Assembly: GCA_024304985.1 (NCBI GenBank)
Contig: JAMWZC010000005.1
Span: 124,001 to 188,000 of the forward strand
Length of the DNA: 64,000 nucleotides
Direction of reading: 5' to 3'
Origin: Paracoccaceae bacterium
GTDB lineage: Bacteria; Pseudomonadota; Alphaproteobacteria; Rhodobacterales; Rhodobacteraceae
The position numbers and the translations under genes are program-made. Shown here one piece after another: positions 1 to 9,395 of this stretch. The notes under the pieces were generated by a model. That model searched no databases. It was given only the letters and a program-made list of their open reading frames with translations, and was not told where the DNA came from. The number at the start of each line of letters is the position of its first letter. The stretch's first letter is position 1.

Positions 1-21
1 GGCGAAATCGGTGACCGTGGA

Positions 22-723
22 ATGACATTTGATGACGCCATGATGCAACTGCGCGCCCTGTCGGATGCAGAGCGTGCCACGGGACTGGCGGACTATCACA
101 AGGTCCCGCGTGAATATCTGGGCCTGACCACGCCGCAGATCACCGATCTGGCGACGGCCTGGCGCGAGGGCATGGATGTCCCCGCCCGCGTCGCATTGGC
201 CGATGCCTTGTGGCGGACGGATGTGTTCGAGGCGAAGATCGCCGCCGCCAAGCTGCTGACACAGGCAAGGATCAAGGATGATGCCGCTGTCTGGGCGCTG
301 ATCGCATCATGGGTGCCCACATGCGACAGCTGGGCCATTGCCGATGCCGCCGCCATCGCGGGGCAGAAACGCCTGCTGGCCGATCCGTCCCGCGTCGATG
401 ATCTTGAGGCATGGACCAAGTCCCCGCATCACTGGACCCGTCGCGCCGTCATGGTCTTTACCCTGCCATGGACCAAGCAAAACCACCCCAAGCCCGCGGA
501 TCTGGCGATCCGGCAGCGGGTGCTGGAATGGGCCGCCGGATATGTCCACGACCCTGAATGGTTCATCCAGAAATCCGTGGCATGGTGGCTGCGCGAGCTG
601 TCCAAGCATGATGCGGAGCGGGTGCGCTATTTCCTGAAGAACCATGCAAGACACATGAAGCCGTTCGCCCGCCGCGAGGCATCCAAGTATCTGCCGCCTG
701 AACAACCTGCGGCAACGACCTGA
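22..723 (+). CDS. DNA alkylation repair protein, AlkD-like
   Basis: The 233-residue protein has the all-helical, tryptophan-rich look of the AlkD/AlkC HEAT-like glycosylases that remove alkylated bases. The segment TCDSWAIADAAA (around residues 99-110) resembles the conserved W/D region lining the lesion pocket. Several later segments (HHWTRRAVMVFTLPW, FIQKSVAWWLREL) look like helical repeats. Length matches the family. The frame stays open to the window edge through seven codons before the ATG, so an upstream start cannot be excluded. The ATG lies in an ATGA string, so it could also overlap the end of a preceding gene. It is convergent with the lipoprotein gene. The family call is by motif recognition; substrate specificity is not shown. 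Confidence 0.85.
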   Translation: MTFDDAMMQLRALSDAERATGLADYHKVPREYLGLTTPQITDLATAWREGMDVPARVALADALWRTDVFEAKIAAAKLLTQARIKDDAAVWALIASWVPTCDSWAIADAAAIAGQKRLLADPSRVDDLEAWTKSPHHWTRRAVMVFTLPWTKQNHPKPADLAIRQRVLEWAAGYVHDPEWFIQKSVAWWLRELSKHDAERVRYFLKNHARHMKPFARREASKYLPPEQPAATT

Positions 724-729
724 TTTGCT

Positions 730-1203
730 TCAGTTCTTGAAGACATCCACCTGCGGCAGGCCCGTCAGGGGCGCGTCCAGCATCCGCATCGCAGACAGCG
801 ACAGACGGCTACCGCCAGAGGGTGGCCCCTCGATCGGGATCAGATCCAGATTGAGCCGCCGCCCCGTGGGACGATAAAGCACGCTGCCCCGCGTCGGTTC
901 ACGCACCAGCGGCGTTTCCATCCAGAAACCGGGTCGCGCCGGATCGCCCAGCGAGGCAACCGTCGTGCCGATGGACCCCGACGCTGCGGGCGGTGTCGCC
1001 ACTGCGGCCTGACGTTCCTCGGCCGTGGTCCGGTCGAAATCATCAACCGTGCGCGGCGCGCCCGTCAATGGCGGGCGCGTGCTTGTCTGCGGGGCCGTCG
1101 CCGGAGCGGGCACCGCAGCCGTGCGTTGCGCGAATGGGTCAAACTCGGCGCAGCCAGACAGCAGCGCGGCACCAAGGGTCAGGGAAATGGCGATATGTTT
1201 CAT
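730..1203 (-). CDS. Small lipoprotein of unknown function
   Basis: From the chosen ATG the protein begins MKHIAISLTLGAALLSGCAE, a clear signal peptide with an LSGC lipobox at Cys18, so it should be a lipid-anchored envelope protein of about 157 residues. A Pro/Thr/Ala-rich linker follows, and then a more structured C-terminal half. I do not recognise the domain. An in-frame start 15 codons further upstream (1248) would bury the signal peptide and was rejected. The gene is divergent from moaA with a short shared promoter interval and ends seven bases from the AlkD-like gene. No function is inferred beyond envelope location. Confidence 0.75.
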   Translation of the reverse strand: MKHIAISLTLGAALLSGCAEFDPFAQRTAAVPAPATAPQTSTRPPLTGAPRTVDDFDRTTAEERQAAVATPPAASGSIGTTVASLGDPARPGFWMETPLVREPTRGSVLYRPTGRRLNLDLIPIEGPPSGGSRLSLSAMRMLDAPLTGLPQVDVFKN

Positions 1204-1289
1204 GCCGTTCAGTCTAGGCGTCCCGAAGGGGGCGCGCAATCGCAACAATCCCCCTTGCTCTGACTTCCGCCGATCCTTAGGTTTCAGGC

Positions 1290-2321
1290 ATGGACAAGAC
1301 CCTTACCTCCTCTGGCGCAGCGCCCCTGATCGACCCGTTTCAACGGGCCATCAGCTATCTGCGCGTCTCGGTCACGGATCGCTGCGATTTCCGCTGCGTC
1401 TACTGCATGTCCGAGAACATGACCTTTCTGCCCAAGGCTCAGCTTCTGACGCTTGAGGAACTGGACACCATGTGCTCGACCTTCATCGGGCTTGGCGTGC
1501 AGAAGTTGCGGATCACCGGGGGGGAACCCTTGGTGCGCAAGGGGATCATGACCTTCTTCGACGCCATGACCCGCCATCTGGACAGCGGCGCCCTGCGCGA
1601 GTTGACACTGACCACCAATGGCAGCCAGCTTGAGAAATTCGCCCCCGATCTGGCGGCGGCGGGTGTGCGGCGGATCAATGTCTCGCTGGATACGCTGGAT
1701 GAGGGGAAGTTCGCGCAGATCACGCGCTGGGGTCGCCTGCCACAGGTCATGCGGGGCATTGATGCCGCGCAAAAAGCGGGCCTGCGTGTCAAGATCAACG
1801 CCGTCGCGCTGAAAGGCTTCAACGAGGACGAGCTGTTCACCCTCACCGATTGGTGCGCGTCCCGCGACATGGACCTGACCTTCATCGAGGTCATGCCGAT
1901 GGGCGATATCGGGAACGAGGACCGTCTGGATCAATACTGGCCGCTGCGCGATCTGCGCGCGCGACTGGCGGAACGCTTCACCCTGACCGATCTGGCCGAG
2001 CGCACCGGCGGCCCTGCGCGTTATGTGCGGATCGAGGAGACGGGTCAGAAGATCGGCTTCATCACGCCGCTCACGCATAATTTCTGCGAAAGCTGCAACC
2101 GCGTGCGGCTGACCTGCACAGGTGAGCTTTATATGTGTCTGGGGCAGGAGGACATGGCCGACCTGCGCGCGCCGTTGCGCGCCAATCCCGACAATACAGC
2201 CGCATTGGAAGACGCGATCCGCGCGGCGATCCGGCTGAAACCCAAGGGTCATGATTTCGATTACTCGCGGCAGGTGGTGGACGGCAAGATGTCCCGCCAC
2301 ATGAGCCACACAGGCGGATGA
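1290..2321 (+). CDS. moaA: GTP 3',8-cyclase MoaA
   Basis: This radical-SAM enzyme makes the first molybdopterin intermediate from GTP. The N-terminal cluster motif is CDFRCVYC (Cys32, 36, 39), and the C-terminal 4Fe-4S ligands appear in FCESCNRVR and YMC (Cys266, 269, 283). [11 protein letters not shown] and TTNGSQL are typical SAM-binding strands, and the protein ends in the Gly-Gly pair that MoaA needs. The length of 343 residues is normal. It could supply cofactor to the molybdenum hydroxylase encoded at 24.4-27.1 kb, though no other moa genes are present. waaA follows after seven bases, so the two may be co-transcribed. Confidence 0.97.
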   Translation: MDKTLTSSGAAPLIDPFQRAISYLRVSVTDRCDFRCVYCMSENMTFLPKAQLLTLEELDTMCSTFIGLGVQKLRITGGEPLVRKGIMTFFDAMTRHLDSGALRELTLTTNGSQLEKFAPDLAAAGVRRINVSLDTLDEGKFAQITRWGRLPQVMRGIDAAQKAGLRVKINAVALKGFNEDELFTLTDWCASRDMDLTFIEVMPMGDIGNEDRLDQYWPLRDLRARLAERFTLTDLAERTGGPARYVRIEETGQKIGFITPLTHNFCESCNRVRLTCTGELYMCLGQEDMADLRAPLRANPDNTAALEDAIRAAIRLKPKGHDFDYSRQVVDGKMSRHMSHTGG

Positions 2322-2328
2322 TCCCCTG

Positions 2329-3642
2329 ATGACGGGCGGGCCCATCGCTGCCCCAAGGCCGGGGCTGACTGCTGTATTGAGCCTCTATCTGGCGGCAACC
2401 GGCCTTGCACCCGCCTTGCTGAACCGCCTTGCGCGCAAGGGCCATGTGGCGCAGGGGGCGGAACCTGCCCGACTGGCAGAAAGATTCGGCCAGCCCTCGG
2501 CCCCTCGCCCGGACGGTGCGCTGGTCTGGATCAACGCGGCCTCGGTGGGTGAAGTGGCCTCGGCGCTGGATCTGGCCCGCGACCTTGAAGCGGCGTCCGG
2601 CGCCCGCCTGCTGTTCACCACCACGACCACCACGGGGGCCGAAACGCTGGCGCGGCGTCTGCCGCAGGCGATCCATCAGTTCCAGCCGGTCGATACACCT
2701 GCCGCCGTGCAGGCGTTTCTGGATCACTGGCGCCCTGATCTGGCCTGTTTCATGGAGAACGACCTTTGGCCGCGCCTGATGATTGAGACGGACCGGCGCG
2801 CAATCCCCATGGCCGTGATCAACGCCCGCGCCTCGAAAACCCGCAGGCGCGCGCCGCGTGCGATGACCTGCCTGCTGGGGCGTGCCGCCTTGATCAGCAC
2901 GCAGGATGCCGCGACCGCCACGCAGATGCGCCAGCTTGGCCTTGATCCGGCGCGGATCGTCGATACCGGGGACCTGAAGGCGGCCGCCACACCCTTGCCC
3001 GCCGATCCGATGGCCCTTGCCGCGTTACAGGAAGCTGTCGGTGCGCGCCCCGTCTGGGTGGCCGCCTCGACCCATCCGGGCGACGAAGAGGCGGTGATCG
3101 CCGCGCATCAGGTGGCGCTTCAGGATCATCCTGATCTGCTCCTGATCCTGATCCCGCGCCATCCCGCGCGCGGGGCCGAGATTGCGGCCCTCGTGACGCA
3201 GGCTGGTCTGCAGATGGCGCAACGCAGCACGGGCGGGATGCCTGATGCCGGGACGCAGGTCTATCTGGCGGATACCTTGGGCGAAACCGGGATCTTCTAT
3301 CGCATTTCCCCGCTGGTCTTTCTGGGCGGGTCCTTCGGCGGTGAAGGCGGACATAATCCCTATGAGCCTGCGATGCTGGGGGCGGGCCTGCTGCACGGGC
3401 CGAAAGTGGCCAATTTCAAGCTGGCCTATGCCGGGCTGACGCGGGAAGGGGCGGCCCGGATGGTCACCGATGCCGAGGATCTGGGCGCGGATGTGAGCCG
3501 TCTGACGCAGAGCATCCTGCTGGAGGAGATGCGCGAGGCGGCACGCAGGGTCTCGCACAGCCGCGAGGATTCGCGGCGGCATTTGCTGGCACGGTTGCTC
3601 CCGCTGCTGCCACAGGGCCCCGGCATGACAACGGCGCGCTGA
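2329..3642 (+). CDS. waaA: 3-deoxy-D-manno-octulosonic acid transferase (Kdo transferase)
   Basis: This inner-membrane GT30 glycosyltransferase adds Kdo from CMP-Kdo to lipid A precursor. An N-terminal hydrophobic helix (about residues 12-30) is followed by the family block WINAASVGEVASALDLA, where the Glu is the conserved catalytic residue. Later come FMENDLWPRL and INARASKT, and then the nucleotide-binding half with VAASTHPGDEE, LIPRHP and GGSFGGEGGHNPYEPA. The 437 residues fit the family. No strong Shine-Dalgarno sequence precedes the ATG. The gene belongs to lipopolysaccharide assembly, like the distant lpxC in this window, but its local neighbours are unrelated. Confidence 0.95.
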   Translation: MTGGPIAAPRPGLTAVLSLYLAATGLAPALLNRLARKGHVAQGAEPARLAERFGQPSAPRPDGALVWINAASVGEVASALDLARDLEAASGARLLFTTTTTTGAETLARRLPQAIHQFQPVDTPAAVQAFLDHWRPDLACFMENDLWPRLMIETDRRAIPMAVINARASKTRRRAPRAMTCLLGRAALISTQDAATATQMRQLGLDPARIVDTGDLKAAATPLPADPMALAALQEAVGARPVWVAASTHPGDEEAVIAAHQVALQDHPDLLLILIPRHPARGAEIAALVTQAGLQMAQRSTGGMPDAGTQVYLADTLGETGIFYRISPLVFLGGSFGGEGGHNPYEPAMLGAGLLHGPKVANFKLAYAGLTREGAARMVTDAEDLGADVSRLTQSILLEEMREAARRVSHSREDSRRHLLARLLPLLPQGPGMTTAR

Positions 3643-3676
3643 TCGCGCGCCGTCATGGTGGCACAAAGCCGATGGG

Positions 3677-4840
3677 TCAGGCCGCCGGCATCCGCCGTTC
3701 GACGATTTCGGCCCACCAGCTGCACCCGACCGGGATCGCCTCGTCGTTGAAGTTGTATTCCGGGTGATGCACCTGCGCGCTGGGACCATTGCCCACAAGG
3801 ATATAGGCGCCCGGACGCTCCTCCAGCATGAAGGCGAAATCCTCGCCCCCCATGACCAGCGGTGCTTCGATCACATTGCCGCCGACATTGCGCGCCACGT
3901 CGCGCGCGAATTCCGTCTGTTCTTCCGAGTTGACCATGACCGGATAGCCACGGTGATAGGTCACCTCGGCCACGCCACCATACATGGCGCCGGTTGCCGC
4001 CGCGATTTCCTTGATCCGACGCTCGGCCATGTCACGGTTCTCGTTGCTCTGGGTGCGGACGGTGCCCTTGATATGCACTTTCTGCGGGATGACGTTGAAC
4101 GCGGTCGATGACGTCTCGAACGAGGTCACGGACACGACGATCTGGCTGACCGGATCGGCATTGCGGCTGGCGATGGTTTGCAGCGACAGCACAAGTTGTG
4201 CGGCCATGACGGTGGTATCCACGGTTTCCTGCGGTCGCGCCGCATGGCCGCCCTTGCCTTCCAGATGGATCTCGAACTGATCGGTCGCGGCGAAGAACGG
4301 CCCCGAACGGATGGCGAAATGGCCGATGGGCAGGTTCGGCATGTTGTGCATCCCGTAAACCTCCTGAATATTCCAGCGATCCATCATGCCATCCTCGCAC
4401 ATCTCGCGCCCGCCGCCGCCGCCTTCTTCGGCGGGCTGGAAGATCACCACGACCGAGCCGTCGAAATTCCGCGTCTCGGCCAGATATTTGGCCGCGCCCA
4501 GCAGCATGGCGGTATGCCCGTCATGGCCGCAGGCATGCATGGCGCCCGGTGTTTTGGACGCATAGGGCAGCCCCGTCGCCTCGACGATGGGCAACGCATC
4601 CATATCGGCGCGCAGCCCGATGACCTTGCCCGACGTGTCGGTCTTACCCTTGATCACGGCCACAACGCCCGTGCGGCCGATACCGGTCACCACCTCGTCA
4701 CAACCGAAGTCCCGCAGCTTGTCGGCCACCATGGCGCTGGTGCGATGGGTATCGAACAGGATCTCTGGGTTTTCGTGCAAGTCACGACGCCAAGCGGTGA
4801 CTTCATCCTGCATTTCTGCAAAGCGGTTCTTGATGGGCAT
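3677..4840 (-). CDS. M20 family amidohydrolase (hippurate hydrolase-like), copy 1
   Basis: A 387-residue zinc or manganese hydrolase of the M20D amidohydrolase group (HipO/AbgA-like), which cleaves N-acyl amino acids or aminoacylated aromatics. Metal-ligand motifs are MHACGHDGHT, PAEEGGGGG and HHPEYNFND, and GKGGHAA marks the lid domain. It is a tandem paralogue of the next upstream gene (4880-6046): the N-terminal halves are nearly identical in places (MQDEVTAWRRDLH, DFGCDEVVTGIGRTGVV) and the C-terminal halves have diverged. It is the last gene of the leftward run that starts with the peptide ABC ATPase, which suggests hydrolysis of imported peptides or acyl-amino acids. The exact substrate is unknown. 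Confidence 0.9.
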   Translation of the reverse strand: MPIKNRFAEMQDEVTAWRRDLHENPEILFDTHRTSAMVADKLRDFGCDEVVTGIGRTGVVAVIKGKTDTSGKVIGLRADMDALPIVEATGLPYASKTPGAMHACGHDGHTAMLLGAAKYLAETRNFDGSVVVIFQPAEEGGGGGREMCEDGMMDRWNIQEVYGMHNMPNLPIGHFAIRSGPFFAATDQFEIHLEGKGGHAARPQETVDTTVMAAQLVLSLQTIASRNADPVSQIVVSVTSFETSSTAFNVIPQKVHIKGTVRTQSNENRDMAERRIKEIAAATGAMYGGVAEVTYHRGYPVMVNSEEQTEFARDVARNVGGNVIEAPLVMGGEDFAFMLEERPGAYILVGNGPSAQVHHPEYNFNDEAIPVGCSWWAEIVERRMPAA

Positions 4841-4879
4841 GGTCTTTCCTTCTGATCTGGTCCGGCGCAGGGTTTGGCG

Positions 4880-6046
4880 TCACGCCAGAGGCATTCTTTG
4901 TTCGGCCAAAGTGGCAAAATAGCTGCTGCCCGCCGGAATGGCAGCATCGTTGAAATCATACGCAGGGTGATGACAGGCTGCACTATCGCCATTGCCCATG
5001 AAGATATAGGCGCCGGGGCGTTCCTCAAGCATGAAGGCGAAATCCTCGGCCGCCATCATGGGCGCGGTATCGCGGTCCACCTGCCCGGCCACGGTCTCGG
5101 CCGCCAGTGCTGCGTATTCCGTCTGTTCAGGATGGTTCATGGTCGCGGGGTAGCCGGGATCGAAGGTGACTTCGGCCCGTGCGCCAAAGGCGGCGGCGGT
5201 GTGGGTCGCGATCTCGCGCAGCCTGTCATGGGCCAGTTGGCGCATTTCGGGCGACAGGGCGCGGACCGTGCCGCTCATCCTGACTTCATGGGCGATGACA
5301 TTGGGCGCATGGCTGTCGGTGTTGAACATGCTGACCGTGACCACCATGCTGGCCACCGGATCGGCGTTGCGCGCCACGATGCTTTGCAGCGAGACGACGA
5401 TCTGTGCCGCGACCAGCGTGGTATCCAGCGACAGATGCGGCATGGCCGCGTGGCCCCCCTTGCCGGTCACTGTGATATGGAAGATATCGCCCGAGGCCAG
5501 CAACCCGCCGGGGCGGATGGCGAATTGTCCGACCGGGATACCGGGCATATTGTGCAGCCCGTAGACCTCCTGAATGTTCCAGCGGTCCATCAGCCCGTCC
5601 TCGCACATCGCGCGCCCGCCAGCCCCGCCTTCCTCGGCAGGCTGGAAGATCACGACCACTGTGCCATCAAAGGCACGGGTCTCGGCCAGATACTGTGCCG
5701 CCCCCAATAGAACCGCCGTATGCCCGTCATGCCCGCAGGCATGCATCGCGCCCGGAATGGACGAGGCATAGTCCAGCCCCGTCGCCTCTTGGATCGGCAG
5801 CGCGTCCATATCGGCGCGCAGTCCGATCACCATGCCCTTGCTGTCTGCCTTGCCACGGATCACCCCCACGACACCCGTGCGCCCGATGCCGGTCACGACC
5901 TCGTCACAGCCGAAATCCCGCAGCTTCTGGGCGACGAAGGCGCTGGTCCGATGCGTCTCATAGAGGATTTCCGGATGCGCATGCAGGTCGCGTCGCCATG
6001 CGGTCACCTCGTCCTGCATGCCTGCAATACGGTTCTTGATCGGCAC
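4880..6046 (-). CDS. M20 family amidohydrolase (hippurate hydrolase-like), copy 2
   Basis: Tandem paralogue of the 3677-4840 gene, with MHACGHDGHTAVLLG, PAEEGGAGG and HHPAYDFND metal-site motifs. The protein is 388 residues from a GTG at 6046. That start aligns with the MPIKNR start of its neighbour and is preceded by an AAAAGGAAAAG purine tract. The longer frame back to 6163 would add 39 residues unlike the family and overlap the preceding gene's 3' end, so it was rejected. Spacing to copy 1 is 39 bases. The most visible differences between copies are in the lid domain (around residues 185-300), where substrate choice is usually set. That suggests related but different substrates. Confidence 0.9.
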   Translation of the reverse strand: MPIKNRIAGMQDEVTAWRRDLHAHPEILYETHRTSAFVAQKLRDFGCDEVVTGIGRTGVVGVIRGKADSKGMVIGLRADMDALPIQEATGLDYASSIPGAMHACGHDGHTAVLLGAAQYLAETRAFDGTVVVIFQPAEEGGAGGRAMCEDGLMDRWNIQEVYGLHNMPGIPVGQFAIRPGGLLASGDIFHITVTGKGGHAAMPHLSLDTTLVAAQIVVSLQSIVARNADPVASMVVTVSMFNTDSHAPNVIAHEVRMSGTVRALSPEMRQLAHDRLREIATHTAAAFGARAEVTFDPGYPATMNHPEQTEYAALAAETVAGQVDRDTAPMMAAEDFAFMLEERPGAYIFMGNGDSAACHHPAYDFNDAAIPAGSSYFATLAEQRMPLA

Positions 6047-6092
6047 GGTCTTTTCCTTTTGTTCAAGGCCCGGCCCCTGCCCGGAACAGGCG

Positions 6093-7250
6093 TCAGAGCC
6101 GTTCCAGAAGGCGGCGCATGAAATCATGGCCGGCTTCGAACTGCGCTTTGGTGATGTATTCATCCGGCTGATGCGCCTGCGCGATATCGCCGGGGCCGCA
6201 GATTACCGCAGAGTAGCCGCGTTCCTGAAACTGTCCTGCTTCGGTGCCATAGCTGACCACATGACCGCCATTGTCGCCCGTGATGGCGCGCACCAGCGTT
6301 TCGGCCTCGCCCTCCTCCTCGGGTTTCAGACCGGGGACGACGAATTTCTCGGTGATGTCGATGCGCGCCGCGGGGTGGATCGCCTGCATCTCGGCCTCGA
6401 CTTCGCGCACGCGGGCCAGATAACGGTCGCGCCAGTCCGACAGGTTTTCACCCGGCACGGCGCGGAAATCCATGCCGAAACGGCAATCCTTGGCGGTGAT
6501 GTTATGCGCGGTGCCGCCCTGAATGGTTCCCACATGTGCGGTGGTCCAGGGAGGATCGAACATCGCGGCCAAGGGCGCGGGTGTTTTCGCCATGCTTTCG
6601 GCGTTCACCTGATTGGCCCAGTCGATCAGCTTGGCCCCGAACATGATCGCGTTGACGCCGGTGTGCATGATCGAGCTATGCACCTCGAACCCCACCACAT
6701 GCGTCCAGAACCCCTGCCCGCCCTTGTGGCCCGTCACCGCCTTCATCATCGACGGCTCGCCCACGATCACGGCCGAGGCTTTCGGCAGCACCTCCAGCAT
6801 CCGGTCGATCATCGGTGGCGCGCCGGTGCAGCCCACTTCCTCGTCATAGCTCAGCGCCAGTTGCAGCGGGCGTTTCACGCCGCGATGCTGCGCCTCGACC
6901 AGGGCCCAGATCGACAGGGCGTCAAAGCCCTTCATGTCACAGGTCCCGCGCCCGAAATACTTGCCGTCACGCTCGACCACCGTGAAGGGATCATCCGCCC
7001 ATGGCTGGCCATCGACGGGCACCACATCCGTATGCCCAGACAGGACAAGCCCGCCCGCAACCTCGGGTCCGACATGGGCAAAGATCGCGGCCTTGTCATT
7101 TTCTTCGTTGTAGTGCCGGTGCGCGGTGATGCCGTGGCTGTTCAGATAATCCTCCACCCAATCCACCAGCGGCAGGTTGCTGTCGCGGCTGACCGTGGGA
7201 AAGCTGACCAGCTTTTCCATCAGCTGGAGGGGGGGCATGCGGGTTGTCAT
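6093..7250 (-). CDS. argE: Acetylornithine deacetylase-like M20 hydrolase
   Basis: The 385-residue protein has M20A metal-binding motifs SGHTDVVPVDGQPW, GRGTCDMKGFDA and SYDEEVGCTG, typical of ArgE/DapE deacylases, with ArgE as the best match by eye. ArgE removes acetate from N-acetylornithine. Alphaproteobacteria commonly use ArgJ for that step, and this copy sits directly downstream of a peptide-transporter ATPase and upstream of two other M20 hydrolases. A catabolic N-acyl-amino-acid deacylase role is therefore as likely as arginine synthesis. The start at 7250 is 17 bases from the ATPase stop codon, so co-transcription is expected. Confidence 0.85.
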   Translation of the reverse strand: MTTRMPPLQLMEKLVSFPTVSRDSNLPLVDWVEDYLNSHGITAHRHYNEENDKAAIFAHVGPEVAGGLVLSGHTDVVPVDGQPWADDPFTVVERDGKYFGRGTCDMKGFDALSIWALVEAQHRGVKRPLQLALSYDEEVGCTGAPPMIDRMLEVLPKASAVIVGEPSMMKAVTGHKGGQGFWTHVVGFEVHSSIMHTGVNAIMFGAKLIDWANQVNAESMAKTPAPLAAMFDPPWTTAHVGTIQGGTAHNITAKDCRFGMDFRAVPGENLSDWRDRYLARVREVEAEMQAIHPAARIDITEKFVVPGLKPEEEGEAETLVRAITGDNGGHVVSYGTEAGQFQERGYSAVICGPGDIAQAHQPDEYITKAQFEAGHDFMRRLLERL

Positions 7251-7267
7251 TCTATCCTCTTTCCGTC

Positions 7268-9100
7268 TCAGTAGCCGCTATCCGTGGTCAGCACGAAATG
7301 GCCCTTGGAGACTTCCTTGTATTCCGATGGCGCGGGCACATAGCCCGCCTGGTGGATCGGCGACGGGATCGGCTTGAAATTCAGATCCCTCTCGCTCTTG
7401 CGCTTGCGCGGATCGGCCACGGGAACCGCTTTCATCAAGGCGCGCGTATAGGGATGCTGCGGGTCCTCGAACACCGCCTGCCGGGGGCCCATCTCGACGA
7501 TACGCCCCAGATACATGACACCGACATCGTGACTGACCCGTTCGACAACGGCCATATCATGGCTGATGAACAGGAAGGACAGGCCCAGATCGGCCTGCAA
7601 CTCCATCATCAGGTTCAGAACCTGCGCCTGCACCGATACATCCAGCGCCGAGACGGCCTCATCCGCGATGATCAGCTTGGGGTTCAGCGCCAGCGCACGG
7701 GCAATGGCGACGCGCTGGCGCTGCCCGCCGCTGAGTTCATGCGGATAGCGGCGCATGAAGTTGCGCGGCAGATGCACCCGGTCGAACAGATCCGCCACCT
7801 TGTCGGTCAGGGCACTGCCCTTGTGGGTGCCGAAATTGCGCAGCGGTTCAGCGACCTGATCGGAGAGCTGCATCTGCGGGTTCAGGCTGGCGAACGGGTC
7901 CTGAAACACCATCTGCATGTCCTGCCGTGCACGGCGCAGCGCGGACTGGTCCAGCGCCATGATGTCGGTCCCGTCCAGCATAATCGACCCGGACAGAGGC
8001 TCGACCAGCCGCAGGATCGACCGCCCGCAAGTGGACTTGCCGCAGCCGCTTTCGCCCACCAGAGACAGGGTCCGGCCCTTGTTCAGCGTGAAGGACACAT
8101 CCTCGACCGCATGGACATTGGCCACCGTGCGCCGGAACAACCCGCCGCGCACGGGAAACCGTGTCACCAGATTCCGCACCGTCAGCAGCGGCGTCTCGGT
8201 GCCGGGGATCGGCACGGCGGCGGGTCCTGTCGATCCCAGCAGGCGCATCGGTTCGGGAAGGGACTTGCCCGTCATCTCGCCCAGCTTGGGCACGGCCGAC
8301 AGTAGCGCCTTGGTATAGTCATGCTGCGGGTTCTCGAAGATCTCCTCGACCGTTCCCACTTCGACCTTGTTGCCGCGATACATGACGACCACCCGGTCAG
8401 CCATTTGGGCCACAACGGCCATGTCATGCGTGATGAACATGACCGCCGTGCCGGTTTCCCGCTTCAGCCGGTCGATCAGCGCCAGAATCTCGGCCTGAAT
8501 GGTCACGTCCAGCGCCGTGGTCGGCTCATCCGCGATCAACAGGCGCGGTTCGCAGGCCAGTGCCATGGCGATCACGACACGCTGCCGCATCCCCCCGCTC
8601 AGCTCATGGGGATATTGCTTCAGCCGCCGCTCGGGTTCGGGGATACGCACCTGCCGCAACAGGTCAAGCGCCCGCGCCTCTGCCTCTTTTTTGGTCATCC
8701 CCTTGTGAAGGCGCAACCCTTCGGTCAATTGCCGCCCCACGGTGAAGACCGGATTCAGCGCCGTCATCGGCTCCTGAAAGATCATCCCGATCTCATTGCC
8801 GCGAATCGTCCGCATCAGGTCCTGATCGGTCTTGCCAAGATCCACCTGCCCGCCGGTCTTGCGCTCGAACAGCAGTTGTCCACCTGCGATCTTGCCGCCG
8901 CCGAACTCGACCAGACGCATCAGGGACAGGCTGGACACCGACTTGCCCGAGCCTGATTCACCAACCACACAGACGGTTTCGCCGGGATTGATCGAGAATG
9001 AGACATCCTCGACCCCGACCACGATTCCATCCTTGGTCTGGAATTCCACACGCAGATTTTCGATCCGTGCGATGGGCCGTTCAATCGGCTGGTCCAGCAT
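7268..9100 (-). CDS. Fused dipeptide/oligopeptide ABC transporter ATPase (DppD-DppF type)
   Basis: Two complete ABC ATPase domains lie in one 610-residue chain. The first has Walker A GESGSGKS, signature LSGGMRQR and Walker B LLIADEP. The second has [16 protein letters not shown] and LIIADEA. Each domain is followed by an oligopeptide-type C-terminal extension, so the chain replaces the usual DppD plus DppF pair, as in GsiA. It should energise the permeases encoded divergently at 11188-13102 with the binding protein at 9396-11096. It is the first gene of a leftward operon continuing into three M20 hydrolases. The start ATG at 9100 faces the binding-protein gene across a 295-base control region. 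Confidence 0.93.
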   Translation of the reverse strand: MLDQPIERPIARIENLRVEFQTKDGIVVGVEDVSFSINPGETVCVVGESGSGKSVSSLSLMRLVEFGGGKIAGGQLLFERKTGGQVDLGKTDQDLMRTIRGNEIGMIFQEPMTALNPVFTVGRQLTEGLRLHKGMTKKEAEARALDLLRQVRIPEPERRLKQYPHELSGGMRQRVVIAMALACEPRLLIADEPTTALDVTIQAEILALIDRLKRETGTAVMFITHDMAVVAQMADRVVVMYRGNKVEVGTVEEIFENPQHDYTKALLSAVPKLGEMTGKSLPEPMRLLGSTGPAAVPIPGTETPLLTVRNLVTRFPVRGGLFRRTVANVHAVEDVSFTLNKGRTLSLVGESGCGKSTCGRSILRLVEPLSGSIMLDGTDIMALDQSALRRARQDMQMVFQDPFASLNPQMQLSDQVAEPLRNFGTHKGSALTDKVADLFDRVHLPRNFMRRYPHELSGGQRQRVAIARALALNPKLIIADEAVSALDVSVQAQVLNLMMELQADLGLSFLFISHDMAVVERVSHDVGVMYLGRIVEMGPRQAVFEDPQHPYTRALMKAVPVADPRKRKSERDLNFKPIPSPIHQAGYVPAPSEYKEVSKGHFVLTTDSGY

Positions 9101-9395
9101 GCCTGCAATCCTGTGTCTCGGGTCCTGATCCGCGACGCTACAGACAGCAGTCTTGACCTGTCAAACCCCTTTCACGCCCCCTCGCCCCTTGGTCGACGCC
9201 GGGGCAAGTTCAAAAACGCGTGCTTGATTTTTCCACAGCAAGGGTTTGTGATGAAACTCACCCAGAGGTCAGGTCGGTAGCGCAAACACCGCCGGACGCC
9301 TCGGGGTGCCGATCTGGTCCGGGGGCAAGGCAATCGCCGCAACCCTGTCCGGGAAAAAAACGAGAGACACTGACGTGTCCAACATGGAGTGAGAA
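9101..9395. promoter_or_regulatory. Divergent control region of the peptide transport locus
   Basis: This gap separates the leftward ATPase/M20 operon from the rightward binding-protein/permease operon and must hold both promoters. A possible rightward -35 (TTGATT at 9224-9229) lacks a convincing -10, so no promoter is claimed with certainty. A purine-rich Shine-Dalgarno (GGAG) lies just before the ATG at 9396. I saw no clear palindromic operator. Confidence 0.5.
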
